Of a stretch of 52,123 bases of DNA, positions 1 through 7,662 are shown piece after piece (within the stretch, counting starts at the first letter, position 1; each line of letters opens with the position of its first letter). The notes under the pieces were generated by a model. That model worked only from the letters and a program-made list of their open reading frames with translations, made no database searches and had not been told where the DNA came from. The position numbers were made by a program, and so were the translations under genes. This DNA comes from CAG-791 sp963629395. GTDB lineage: Bacteria; Bacillota; Clostridia; Lachnospirales; Lachnospiraceae. Location of the stretch: the NCBI GenBank assembly GCA_963629395.1, contig CAVGIV010000010.1:1-52123 (forward strand), read 5' to 3'.

Positions 1-94
1 GCGCTTCGCGCCTTGGCCGCCTGCCAATTTCAATCGTGAATTTGCCTGCAAGCAGTCAATTCACGTTGAAATATGGCAGGTGCTAAACAGATAC
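1..94 (+). mobile_element. Family A hairpin element, copy A1 (cut by window start)
   Basis: This is the right part of a repeat that recurs at 9581-9734, 42390-42544, 43173-43249 and 51934-end. It holds the GC-rich hairpin around GGCGCTTCGCGCC, then a long imperfect hairpin from CTGCCAATTTCAATCGTG to the matching TTGAAATATGGCAG, and ends with the terminal sequence GGTGCTAAACAGATAC. The left end lies outside the window, so no target duplication can be tested. Its right end lies 19 bp before the PAP2 gene, so that gene is either read through the element or started inside it. Confidence 0.85.
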
Positions 95-113
95 CAAATA
101 AGAAGAGTGGAGC

Positions 114-779
114 ATGAGTCGTTTTTTTAAGAAAGAGTGTGAGGAGCACCCCTACCGTTTTATCATTGGATTTTTTGTGATTTTCATCAGCTGGTTTGCA
201 TTCCTGGAATGGTTGAATCTGCCGGTTGTGTGGCACATCCACTGCCGCCTGGATCAGTACATTCCCTTCGTAAAGTATGCGGTGATTCCATATTGCATCT
301 GGTTTTTGTGGATGACACAGACGATGTTTCACATGGTCCTTCGGGAGGACGGGCAGACGCGCTGGCGCACGCTGGCACCGCTCTTTTTGGGACTTCTTCT
401 GATCCTTTTGTTCTGTATGCTGGTGCCGAACGGCATCTCGCTGCGGCCGGAGGAGATAAAGGGAAACGACCTGTGTGCCGTTGCGGTGCGCATCATTGAG
501 GGAACAGATAATCCCAACAACGTGTGCCCCAGTATGCATGTATATTCGACCATTTTCCTGGATTTTGCGGTGCACAGAGCCAAGGGCTACCGGCACCGGA
601 TTGTCCGGCCGCTGGCAAGGATTATGGATATCCTGATCTGCTGCTCCACCATGCTGCTCAAGCAGCACAGCGTCGTTGATGTAACCTGTGCGCTGGCCTT
701 TGCCCTTGTGATGGATCTTTCGGCGGAGTTTCTGATGACCAGAAGCGCAGCCCGCGAGGTGGCTCGTCAGAGAGGTTGA
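114..779 (+). CDS. PAP2-family membrane phosphatase
   Basis: This 221-residue protein is probably an integral membrane lipid or polyprenyl-phosphate phosphatase. Hydrophobic segments lie near residues 17-37, 58-75, 88-108 and 195-212. The C-terminal half carries PAP2-type motifs: CPSMHVYST near residues 140-148 (Ser-x-His of the second motif) and KQHSVVDV near 182-189 (His-x3-Asp of the third). The first KxxxxxxRP motif is not clear to me. Start ATG 114 has a weak purine-rich ribosome site (AGAGTGGAGC). The gene sits alone between repeat A1 and an intrinsic terminator at 831. Which substrate it dephosphorylates cannot be told from the sequence. Confidence 0.8.
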   Translation: MSRFFKKECEEHPYRFIIGFFVIFISWFAFLEWLNLPVVWHIHCRLDQYIPFVKYAVIPYCIWFLWMTQTMFHMVLREDGQTRWRTLAPLFLGLLLILLFCMLVPNGISLRPEEIKGNDLCAVAVRIIEGTDNPNNVCPSMHVYSTIFLDFAVHRAKGYRHRIVRPLARIMDILICCSTMLLKQHSVVDVTCALAFALVMDLSAEFLMTRSAAREVARQRG

Positions 780-830
780 GTCCTGATATCAGCAGAAAGT
801 TTTAACAGAGATCTTTTGATTTAGTAATGA

Positions 831-861
831 CCGTCGGCCTTCAAGGGCCGGCGGTTTTTCG
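831..861 (+). terminator. Intrinsic terminator after PAP2 gene
   Basis: CCGTCGGCC (831-839) pairs with GGCCGGCGG (846-854), with one G-U pair, across a 6-nt loop, and five Ts follow. The remaining spacer to 1078 holds two more hairpins. One is AT-rich (CAGTTTT/AAAACTG near 907). The other, CGCCGGC (1009-1015) with GCCGGCG (1026-1032), starts in a similar ATGACCG context but has no T run. I see no gene there. Confidence 0.8.
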
Positions 862-1078
862 TTTGTATAGGAACTCGAAATTTGTGTGAAAAATTCATAA
901 AAACAGCAGTTTTAACAAAAAACTGTGGTAATGTTGTACATACCCGGCTGTGATTTGGAGGCGGGCAAAGAATGAATGCAGCGCTTCGGAGCTACGTGCG
1001 ATTATGACCGCCGGCGGATCTAAGAGCCGGCGTGCTGCGGAGGACTGCAGATGTATACAGGGGATGTATTAAGAAGAA

Positions 1079-1699
1079 ATGGATGAAACAAACAGTATAT
1101 ATGGAGATCAGCTCCCGAAGCTGGAGGAGGTGCGCGAGCACCTGACCGGAGAAATTCAGCAGGTGCGAGAGAAAATGCGAAGCGACCTGGGGATGGATCC
1201 GGTGGAGCATTGTCTTTCCAGGATTAAAAGTGAAGAGAGCATGCGGGAAAAGTGCCGCAGAAAAGGACTGCCGGAGACGACGGAGTCGGCACTGGAGAAG
1301 ATCCACGATGCAATCGGAATTCGCGTAGTCTGCTCCTTCCTGAGCGATGTGTATGTAATCCGGGATCACCTGGCGGCCCTTCCGAATGTGGAGGTTCTGG
1401 AGGAAAAGGACTACATTCGTCACGCCAAGCCCAACGGCTACCGCAGCTACCACATGATTCTGATTGTCGGCGGCAAGTATCACGCGGAAATCCAGCTGCG
1501 TACAATCTCACAGGACACGTGGGCGGCACTGGAGCACCAGCTGAGGTACAAAAAGCAGCCCAGCGGGAACGATGCACTGATTGCCGCAGAGCTCAAGCGC
1601 TGCGCGGATGAGCTGGCCTCGACCGATGTGTCGATGCAGACGATACGTGATACCTTACACTCGGAATTGCCTGATGGCAATTCCTCCTGTTTGGAGTGA
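1079..1699 (+). CDS. Small alarmone synthetase (RelA/SpoT domain, RelQ-like)
   Basis: This 206-residue protein consists of one RelA/SpoT synthetase domain with no HD hydrolase, TGS or ACT domain, so it should make (p)ppGpp from GTP/GDP and ATP in the cytoplasm. Family signatures are visible: HDAIGIRVVCSF near residues 75-87, HAKPNGYRSYHMI near 118-131 (substrate loop), and EIQLRTISQDTWAALEHQL near 139-157 (catalytic Glu and the WA.LEH motif). The length fits the RelQ/YjbM class. Residues 194-206 (HSELPDGNSSCLE) and the stop codon are encoded by the first unit of a 104-bp tandem repeat, so the native C-terminus has been replaced or extended. Start ATG 1079 follows AAGAAGAA, a weak ribosome site. 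Confidence 0.88.
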   Translation: MDETNSIYGDQLPKLEEVREHLTGEIQQVREKMRSDLGMDPVEHCLSRIKSEESMREKCRRKGLPETTESALEKIHDAIGIRVVCSFLSDVYVIRDHLAALPNVEVLEEKDYIRHAKPNGYRSYHMILIVGGKYHAEIQLRTISQDTWAALEHQLRYKKQPSGNDALIAAELKRCADELASTDVSMQTIRDTLHSELPDGNSSCLE

Positions 1700-1884
1700 G
1701 CTCTCTTTGAGAGCTGCACTCCCGCATCGGAGAAACCGCCTGCGCGGATTTCTCCTCGCGACACTCGGAATTGCCTGATGGCAATTCCTCCTGTTTGGAG
1801 TGAGCTCTCTTTGAGAGCTGCACTCCCGCATCGGAGAAACCGCCTGCGCGGATTTCTCCTTGCGACACTCGGAATTGCCTGATG
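1658..1884 (+). repeat. Family D tandem repeat, 104-bp unit, 2.2 copies
   Basis: Unit 1 runs 1658-1761, unit 2 1762-1865, and a 19-base start of a third unit runs 1866-1884. Units 1 and 2 are almost identical (one C/T difference seen near 1756/1860). Each unit folds into three hairpins: GGAATTGCC/GGCAATTCC with loop TGAT (1663-1684 in unit 1); GGAGTGAGCTCTC/GAGAGCTGCACTCC with loop TTT (1693-1722); and GGAGAAACCGC/GCGGATTTCTCC (about 1729-1755). The repeat begins inside the alarmone synthetase gene and ends 15 bp before the response-regulator start. A diverged copy is nested in repeat A5. Confidence 0.93.
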
Positions 1885-1899
1885 AATGAAAGGAATGCA

Positions 1900-2568
1900 A
1901 TGAAACTTCTTTTGGCAGAGGACACCCCGGACCTGAACCGGGTTTTAACAGCGGCACTGACACACGAGGGATACGATGTGGACAGCGCCTTCGACGGCGA
2001 AGAGGCCCTGCACTACGCGCAGGATAACGGCTACGACGCCATGATTCTGGATATCATGATGCCTGGGAAAAACGGGCTGGAGGTTCTAAAGGAGCTGCGC
2101 AGCAGCAACATTGTGACACCGGTGCTGCTGCTCACAGCCAAGGCGGAGGTGGATGACCGCGTGACGGGCCTTGATGCCGGTGCCGACGATTACCTTACGA
2201 AGCCCTTTGCGATGAAGGAGCTTCTGGCCAGAGTCCGGGCCATGACAAGACGCAAGTCGGGTTATGCGGCCCAAAAGATGCAATACGGCGATTTTGCACT
2301 GGATGATGAGAATTTCGAGCTGTCCTGCGAGAATTCCGTGCGGCTGTCTGTGAAGGAGTTTGAGCTTCTTCAGTCGCTGGTGCTGAATCAGGGACATGAT
2401 ATTTCCACCAGGTACCTTCTGGAGCATGTCTGGGAGGGCTCGGAAGACGCAGGAAGCGACACGGTGTGGCTCTATGTGTCCTATCTGCGGGGCAAGCTTA
2501 CCTCTATCGCATCCAGTGTGAGAATTCTCGGAGAAAGGGGCGGAAGTTTCCGGCTGCAGTATGAGTGA
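1900..2568 (+). CDS. OmpR-family response regulator
   Basis: This 222-residue protein is a DNA-binding response regulator with an N-terminal receiver (residues about 1-115) and a C-terminal winged helix (about 130-220). The likely phospho-acceptor is Asp51 in MILDIMMPGKNG, with the acidic pair in LLLAEDTPD, the switch Thr in LLLTAKAE and Lys in YLTKPFAM. I chose ATG 1900 because AGGA lies 5 nt upstream. An in-frame ATG at 1882 would fall in the tail of repeat D. The gene overlaps the following kinase gene by 8 bp, so the two form a two-component system. Which genes it controls is unknown. Confidence 0.93.
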   Translation: MKLLLAEDTPDLNRVLTAALTHEGYDVDSAFDGEEALHYAQDNGYDAMILDIMMPGKNGLEVLKELRSSNIVTPVLLLTAKAEVDDRVTGLDAGADDYLTKPFAMKELLARVRAMTRRKSGYAAQKMQYGDFALDDENFELSCENSVRLSVKEFELLQSLVLNQGHDISTRYLLEHVWEGSEDAGSDTVWLYVSYLRGKLTSIASSVRILGERGGSFRLQYE

Positions 2569-4033
2569 AGAGGCAATCCGTAAGCTGAAACTGAAATTCA
2601 TCATCTATGCAATGCTTAGTCTCAGCATTGTGATGTTCCTCATGGGCGGAATGATCTATGTGACAAACCTATTGGTTTCCCGCAATGAAATTCGGGCAAC
2701 CATGCAATATATCATTCGGCATGAGGGGAATATTCAGGACGCCGCCATTCTTTATGATGCCCAGACAAAAGAGGCATCGGAGCCCTCGGATTCGGGGCAG
2801 TCTGCAGAGGAAGGCTCCGCGTCCTCGGATCACGCACGAGCAGCAGAGGCAGGGAATAACGACGCACCAGCTTCTGATGCAGGGCAGCACACCGAGCTGA
2901 AGGAAAGACTCGAGAAGATGAACCAGTCCTTCCGGGAGAATCCCTACGACATTCATGAATTTCTGGGGGATGTTTTCGGAACCGGAAGCGGAGACGATGT
3001 GCTCGCGTCGGAGGACGACTCCTTTTCGACGCGTTTTTTTGCAGTGATCTATGATGAGAACGGGACGGTCAGCCAGGTAAAGGCCAATCACATCTCCTCT
3101 CTGACGGCCGAAGACGCAAGGACCTTGGGGGATTACGCACGGAACAAGCTGTTTCGCTTCGGACAGTACGGTAAATATTATTACCAGGTACAGGATCTGG
3201 AGGATGGACGCGGAATCGTTATTTTCCTGGACGCGACCAACCAGATTCATTCCACGGTGCGGCTGTTTTATTCGGCACTGCTTTTGATTGCCTTCGGAAT
3301 TTGTATAGCCTTCATGTTCGTCCGTATCTTTTCCGGCAAGGCAATTGCGCCGGAGATCCGCAATGCAGAGCTCCAGAAGCAGTTCATCACCAATGCCAGT
3401 CATGAGCTGAAGACGCCTCTGGCGGTGATTCGCGCCAACACGGAGATGCAGGAAATTCTGGGCGGAGAGAATGAATGGACACAGTCCACGCTTCGCCAGG
3501 TGGATCGCTTAAGCGGCCTGATTCAGAACCTTGTTGTGATTACAAGAGCGCAGGAGAAGGAGACAGAGGAGCGGATTGCGGTGAATGTCGCGGCCCTGAT
3601 CCGCGATACGGCGAAGACCTATCAGCCGGTTGCCCTGCAGGAGGGCAAAAAAATGGACATCGATCTGCCGGAAACGCTGACCATGAAGGCTGTGGATTCG
3701 GAAATCCGACAGCTGACGACCCTTTTGATTGATAATGCCATTAAGTACTGTGATCCCAAGGGCAGTATACAGGTACAGGCCGGACAAAAGGGACGGGAAA
3801 CCTGGCTGGTTGTGAGTAATTCCTACCGGGAGGGGAAGGATGTGGATTATTCCCGCTTTTTTGAACGGTTTTACCGGCAGAATGAGGCACATACCATTGG
3901 CGAGGAGAAGGATCAAAAGAGCGGATACGGGATCGGCCTTTCCATTGCAGAAAATCTGGTGAAGAAATACAATGGGACTATTAAGGCCGACTGGAAGGAC
4001 GGCGTGATTTATTTTACCTGCACGCTGCGATGA
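2561..4033 (+). CDS. Sensor histidine kinase, partner of the upstream regulator
   Basis: This is a 490-residue membrane kinase. TM1 is at about residues 12-37, an extracytoplasmic sensor region runs about 38-232, TM2 is about 234-257, and a cytoplasmic kinase core follows. The phosphorylated His is H281 in NASHELKTPLAVIR. The N box is LLIDNAIKY near residue 390 and the G box GYGIGLSIAENL near residue 455. Residues about 68-115 of the sensor region are low-complexity (Ser, Ala, Glu, Asp rich), which suggests a flexible insert. No named sensor domain is recognisable, so the signal is unknown. The gene is coupled to the regulator gene by overlap. Confidence 0.92.
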   Translation: MSEEAIRKLKLKFIIYAMLSLSIVMFLMGGMIYVTNLLVSRNEIRATMQYIIRHEGNIQDAAILYDAQTKEASEPSDSGQSAEEGSASSDHARAAEAGNNDAPASDAGQHTELKERLEKMNQSFRENPYDIHEFLGDVFGTGSGDDVLASEDDSFSTRFFAVIYDENGTVSQVKANHISSLTAEDARTLGDYARNKLFRFGQYGKYYYQVQDLEDGRGIVIFLDATNQIHSTVRLFYSALLLIAFGICIAFMFVRIFSGKAIAPEIRNAELQKQFITNASHELKTPLAVIRANTEMQEILGGENEWTQSTLRQVDRLSGLIQNLVVITRAQEKETEERIAVNVAALIRDTAKTYQPVALQEGKKMDIDLPETLTMKAVDSEIRQLTTLLIDNAIKYCDPKGSIQVQAGQKGRETWLVVSNSYREGKDVDYSRFFERFYRQNEAHTIGEEKDQKSGYGIGLSIAENLVKKYNGTIKADWKDGVIYFTCTLR

Positions 4034-4132
4034 GGGAAGCCGCAAGGGGGGGAGCAGACCGGCCGCGGAGCTTTGAGCCGGTCATGGGCTTGTAATGAAT
4101 AAGACGCGGCCAGCGGCTGCAAAGGAGGGTAT

Positions 4133-5182
4133 ATGGTACAGGAACTGACAACAAAGGTGCTGACACTGGATGAGACGAGAAACGTAACACTGACTTGCTA
4201 TCTGCAGCCGGTGGGAGGACGGTTTGATTATGTGGAAAAGCGCCCTGCCATCGTGATTTTGCCGGGAGGAGCGTATCAGTACTGTTCGGACCGCGAAGCG
4301 GATCCGGTGGCGTTTGCATATCTGAAGGCCGGATATCAGGTGTTCATCCTGCGTTACAGCGTGGCACAGTTCTGCACCTGGCCGACACCCCTTGCAGATT
4401 ATGATCAGGCGATGGGGGTGATTTTGGAGCATGCCGATGAGTGGAATCTGTATCCGGACAAGATTGCCGTGATTGGATTCTCTGCCGGCGGGCACCTTGC
4501 CGCAGCGGCCGCGACCATGGCTGTGCACCGCCCGAATGCGGCAATTCTCGGGTATGCAGTAACCGGAAATGATGTGAAGGGGTGCAGCCCGACGGCACCG
4601 GACTGCAATACGATGGTGGATGATAAAACGCCGCCGTGCTTTATCTTCGCAGCAAGAGATGACGATGTGGTTCCGGTGATGAATTCCGTTCGCTTTATGG
4701 AGGCGCTTTCAAAGGCTGGGATTTCCTTTGAAAGTCATATCTATGCCCGGGGCGGACATGGATTTTCTACGGCGGAGAAGTGGGTTCAGAATCCGGGAAC
4801 GGCGATGAGCGAGCGTGTACCGAACTGGACGAATGACAGCATCGGCTGGCTGAAAGAGGTTTTCGGTGAGTACGACGGCCAGGGAGCAATGACACAGCCT
4901 TTGGTGCAGGCACATGTAAATGGAGATTACGACGCAGCACTTTCGGTTGACTGTACCATTGGAAAGCTCTTTTCTGTACCGGCGGCTAAGGAGGTCCTCG
5001 AGCCGCTCGTTGCCAGCATGAAGAATCAGCAGCTTGGAGAAAATGCTGTGGATCCTGCAATTATGCAGGAGATGCTGATGCCGGTGAAGCTGGGGGATTT
5101 CATGCGCTTTGCGGGTGCTCCGGAGGAGGCTGTGGCCAAGCTCGACGGCATGCTGCGGCAGATTCCGAATCCGGCGGAATAA
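4133..5182 (+). CDS. Alpha/beta hydrolase, acetyl-esterase-like
   Basis: This 349-residue cytoplasmic protein has no signal peptide. The hydrolase fold occupies about residues 1-245: oxyanion motif ILPGGAYQYC near 42-51, nucleophile elbow GFSAGGH with Ser117, an acidic residue in AARDDDVVPV near 173-182, and catalytic His in RGGHGFS near 205-211. This resembles the acetyl-xylan or carbohydrate esterase branch. About 90 residues after the hydrolase fold (VQAHVNGDYDAALSVDCTIG onward) look like a separate helical module that I do not recognise. Start ATG 4133 has an excellent ribosome site (AAAGGAGGGT). The natural substrate is not determined. Confidence 0.8.
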   Translation: MVQELTTKVLTLDETRNVTLTCYLQPVGGRFDYVEKRPAIVILPGGAYQYCSDREADPVAFAYLKAGYQVFILRYSVAQFCTWPTPLADYDQAMGVILEHADEWNLYPDKIAVIGFSAGGHLAAAAATMAVHRPNAAILGYAVTGNDVKGCSPTAPDCNTMVDDKTPPCFIFAARDDDVVPVMNSVRFMEALSKAGISFESHIYARGGHGFSTAEKWVQNPGTAMSERVPNWTNDSIGWLKEVFGEYDGQGAMTQPLVQAHVNGDYDAALSVDCTIGKLFSVPAAKEVLEPLVASMKNQQLGENAVDPAIMQEMLMPVKLGDFMRFAGAPEEAVAKLDGMLRQIPNPAE

Positions 5183-5242
5183 TAACAATAAGGGTGGAAT
5201 AGTTACGATTAAGTCGCATTTCCTAAGAGTGACGAGGTGATG

Positions 5243-5983
5243 ATGGAGAGGGAAGAAACGCGTAGCCTGCAGTATGAGCTGACGTCGGAGGAGATTGCAG
5301 CGAACCTGCAGGCAGTCAGGAATAATATTGCAGCAGCCTGCAAAAGGGCAGGGCGCAGCCCGGAGGATGTGCAGCTGTGCGCAGTCAGCAAGCGAAAGCC
5401 CATTGAGGATCTGCGGGCCGCGATGCAGGCAGGGCAGCTCCTGTTCGGAGAGAATTATGTGCAGGAGCTTCGAGATAAGTATGAGGTGCTGGGAGGTGAG
5501 TGCAGCTTCCATATGATCGGTCACCTGCAGCGCAACAAGGTGAAGTATCTGATGGACAAGGTGTCACTGATTCATTCTGTGGACAGTCTGGAGCTTGCAA
5601 GGCAGATCGATAAGGAGGCCGCCAAGTGCGGCCTTGTGATGGATGTCCTCCTGGAGGTCAATGCGGCCGGAGAGGAAAGCAAATGGGGCTTTGCGCCGGA
5701 GGAAACGCTGGAGGCGGCCAAAACGGTCGGAAGCCTTCCGCATGTGCGCGTCCGCGGGCTCATGACATCTGCTCCCTATACACTGGAGGCGGAGTCGAAC
5801 CGGGGTTACTTTCGCAGGATGAGACAGCTCCAGGAGGAGCTGTCCTCCTCTGGATATGACGGCGTTCTGGCTGATACGCTCTCGATGGGGATGACGGGTG
5901 ATTACGTTGTTGCTGTGGAAGAGGGCGCCACGCTGGTGCGTGTCGGCACCGGCATTTTCGGACAGCGGGATTACAGCGCATAA
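5243..5983 (+). CDS. yggS: YggS-type pyridoxal-phosphate homeostasis protein
   Basis: This is a 246-residue single-domain PLP-binding protein with an alanine-racemase-like barrel, of the YggS/PROSC family, which buffers free PLP and has no firm catalytic activity. The PLP lysine is K50 in AVSKRKP. Other family motifs are FGENYVQEL, FHMIGHLQRNK, EVNAAGEESKWGF, VRVRGLMTS and LSMGMTGDYVVAVEEGATLVRVGTGIFG. GTG 5237 and ATG 5240 are also in frame, but ATG 5243 is best placed behind GAGG (5234-5237). In many Firmicutes yggS precedes sepF and the division cluster; here it does not. The stop TAA lies inside a 12-bp tandem repeat. Confidence 0.92.
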   Translation: MEREETRSLQYELTSEEIAANLQAVRNNIAAACKRAGRSPEDVQLCAVSKRKPIEDLRAAMQAGQLLFGENYVQELRDKYEVLGGECSFHMIGHLQRNKVKYLMDKVSLIHSVDSLELARQIDKEAAKCGLVMDVLLEVNAAGEESKWGFAPEETLEAAKTVGSLPHVRVRGLMTSAPYTLEAESNRGYFRRMRQLQEELSSSGYDGVLADTLSMGMTGDYVVAVEEGATLVRVGTGIFGQRDYSA

Positions 5984-6012
5984 GAGGTCGCATAAGAGAT
6001 CACATAAGAGGT
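5977..6012 (+). repeat. 12-bp direct repeat, three units, at the end of yggS
   Basis: Three consecutive near-identical 12-mers: CGCATAAGAGGT, CGCATAAGAGAT, CACATAAGAGGT. The yggS stop codon (5981-5983) lies in the first unit, so changes in copy number would leave the protein unchanged. Confidence 0.85.
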
Positions 6013-6048
6013 TATGCAGAGTGCAGGGGCAGCAGGATGCCTGTTGCC

Positions 6049-6339
6049 TTACGGAAGTGATGCAAGCTCAGAAAGAAAGAGCTCGTAATAGTCATCTTCT
6101 CCGTCCAGGAGCGGCGAATTTTCGCCGCCGCCGTTGGTGCTGCGGCGCATAGCGGCATAGTACTCCTCACCGGCCATAACCAGGTCCATTTCATAAACCG
6201 CTGCGCCGTATTCCTGACTCAGCCGGCAAAAGCTTTGAATGGGAGAGTCACTTTTCCTGGTAGCAAGGAGTGCCTCCTTTATGGAAGGATCGGAAGCGGC
6301 GAGGCGCTTTAACTGCTGCAGAGCTTCTTCGAGATTCAT
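6049..6339 (-). CDS. Small Nif11-like protein, possible peptide precursor
   Basis: This is a 96-residue acidic protein. The N-terminal part (NLEEALQQLKRLAASDPSIK, then about 30 residues ending YGAAVYEMDLV) resembles the Nif11 leader domain in layout: a helix with L-x2-L spacing, a DP turn, then an E-Y/F-G helix and a D-L ending. A triple glycine near residues 70-72 is followed by an acidic, aromatic tail (LDGEDDYYELFLSELASLP). The tail has no Cys and little Ser/Thr, so it is not an obvious lanthipeptide-type core. The ribosome site on the minus strand is strong (AGAGAGGAGGAG, 7 bp from the ATG), which supports a real gene. It converges on yggS and diverges from cbiM. The Nif11 assignment is from recognition only. 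Confidence 0.6.
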   Translation of the reverse strand: MNLEEALQQLKRLAASDPSIKEALLATRKSDSPIQSFCRLSQEYGAAVYEMDLVMAGEEYYAAMRRSTNGGGENSPLLDGEDDYYELFLSELASLP

Positions 6340-6366
6340 AGATAAACTCCTCCTCTCTGGATAAAG

Positions 6367-6408
6367 GTTGTCTGTTCACGGTGAAATCGCCGAGGCTGAA
6401 CAGATGAC
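6367..6408. promoter_or_regulatory. Inverted repeat upstream of cbiM (operator or mini-element)
   Basis: TCTGTTCA (6371-6378) and TGAACAGA (6397-6404) are perfect inverted repeats around an inner CGG/CCG pair. The outer ends (GTTGTCTGTTCA and, inverted, GTCATCTGTTCAGCC) look like the family A end GTATCTGTTTAGCACC. I see no target duplication. It could be a metal-responsive operator for cbiM, a promoter-region site of the divergent small gene, or a degenerate 42-bp element. The rest of this spacer, to 6480, holds the dyad TCAGATCTGA, and I see no cobalamin riboswitch. Confidence 0.4.
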
Positions 6409-6480
6409 ATAGAGAAAGTATATCAGATCTGATTTTTTAACCGATACTTTTTTCATGAGTGTAAAAACGAAAGGATACAT

Positions 6481-7662
6481 ATGCATATTCCTGATAATTA
6501 CCTAAGCCCGCAGACCTGCGCGGTTATGACGGCGGCCATGGTGCCGGTATGGGTTATTTCGGTTCGAAAGCTTGGCGCCAGCCTGGGACAGCAGCCGGGA
6601 AAGGCAGCGGAGAATGATCTTCTTTCCGAGAGAGAAGATGCGGGGAAGGTCTCCCGCAGAAGACTTACGATGCTGGGAGCAGCGGCGGCATTTTCTTTTC
6701 TGGGGATGATGTTCAACATTCCGCTGCCGGGAGGCACTACAGGACATGCGGTCGGAGGGACGCTGACTGCCATTCTGGCAGGACCTTACGGGGCCTGCAT
6801 TTCCGTTTCGGTGGCCCTTTTGCTGCAGGCGCTTTTGTTCGGAGACGGCGGAATTCTTGCTTTTGGGGCCAACTGCTTTAACATGGCCTTTGTCATGCCC
6901 TTTGTGGGTTATGGCTTCTATCTTCTGATCGCCGGCAGAAGCAAAAAGTCGAAGGTAAAGGCGTCCGGGGAAACGGCAGGGACGGTATCTGTGCGTGAGC
7001 TTTTGGGCGCTGCGGTTGGCTCGTACGCCGGCATCAATGCGGCAGCGCTTTGTGCCGCCATTGAATTCGGTATCCAGCCGCTTCTGTTCAGGGACGCATC
7101 CGGGATGGCAAGGTACTGCCCGTATCCGTTGTCTGTGTCCATTCCGGCAATGATGGCCGGGCACCTGACTATTTTCGGTTTGGCGGAGGTGGTGTATACG
7201 GGAGCAGTGCTTACGTTCCTTGCAAAGACAGCACCGGAGCTTCTGACCGGACGAGTCAATAATGAGCTGGGCGGCGCAGAATCCGCTGAAACAAAGGAAA
7301 GAGCAGGCAATTTGGCTGCGAAGGGGCGACGGCTCGGCGCCAAGGCTGTGCCGGTCCTTTTGGGGCTTCTTATGGTGCTGACACCGCTGGGCCTTCTGGC
7401 AGAGGGGACTGCCTGGGGGGAATGGGGAACCGACGAAATCGCTGCGACTGGTGCCGGATATACACCCTCCGGTATGGCAAATGGATTCTCCTTTGAGGCA
7501 CTTTTGCCGGATTATTCCTTTGGAAATGCTCCGGCCGCGGTTGGCTATGTGCTGTCGGCGCTTCTTGGAACTGCAATTCTCCTGATTGTCTTCCGGCTTC
7601 TTACAATGAAGAAAAATAAAAGCAGCAGATCCTCATACAGAGCCGGCAGTAAAGAGCTATGA
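6481..7662 (+). CDS. cbiM: CbiM-type cobalt/nickel ECF transporter S component
   Basis: This 393-residue integral membrane protein is the substrate-capture subunit of an energy-coupling-factor Co/Ni importer. The family N-terminus MHIPDNYLSP is present with His2, which in CbiM/NikM coordinates the metal through the free amino end, so start ATG 6481 is firm. Conserved PLPGGTTGHAVGG, FGDGGILAFGANCFNMAF and GSYAGINAAALCAAIEFG segments follow. The C-terminal third (about residues 280-375, with LLAEG, LLPDYSFGNAPAAVGY and a last TM) looks like the fused CbiN/PDGLE-type part, which explains why no separate cbiN is present. It overlaps the EcfT gene by 4 bp (ATGA). Whether Co or Ni is carried cannot be decided from the sequence. 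Confidence 0.9.
   Translation: MHIPDNYLSPQTCAVMTAAMVPVWVISVRKLGASLGQQPGKAAENDLLSEREDAGKVSRRRLTMLGAAAAFSFLGMMFNIPLPGGTTGHAVGGTLTAILAGPYGACISVSVALLLQALLFGDGGILAFGANCFNMAFVMPFVGYGFYLLIAGRSKKSKVKASGETAGTVSVRELLGAAVGSYAGINAAALCAAIEFGIQPLLFRDASGMARYCPYPLSVSIPAMMAGHLTIFGLAEVVYTGAVLTFLAKTAPELLTGRVNNELGGAESAETKERAGNLAAKGRRLGAKAVPVLLGLLMVLTPLGLLAEGTAWGEWGTDEIAATGAGYTPSGMANGFSFEALLPDYSFGNAPAAVGYVLSALLGTAILLIVFRLLTMKKNKSSRSSYRAGSKEL

Noticed and set aside
1658..1884. CRISPR-like tandem repeat
   Set aside because: The units abut without unique spacers, there are only two and a part, and each unit is 104 bp of hairpins. No cas gene is present.
5194..5206. GGAATAGTTAC like a family B end after the esterase gene
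   Set aside because: Only about ten bases match, with no second end or duplication within 200 bp.
6340..6480. Cobalamin riboswitch before cbiM
   Set aside because: The 141-bp spacer is short, and I find no B12 box or the expected multi-helix layout; only two simple dyads.
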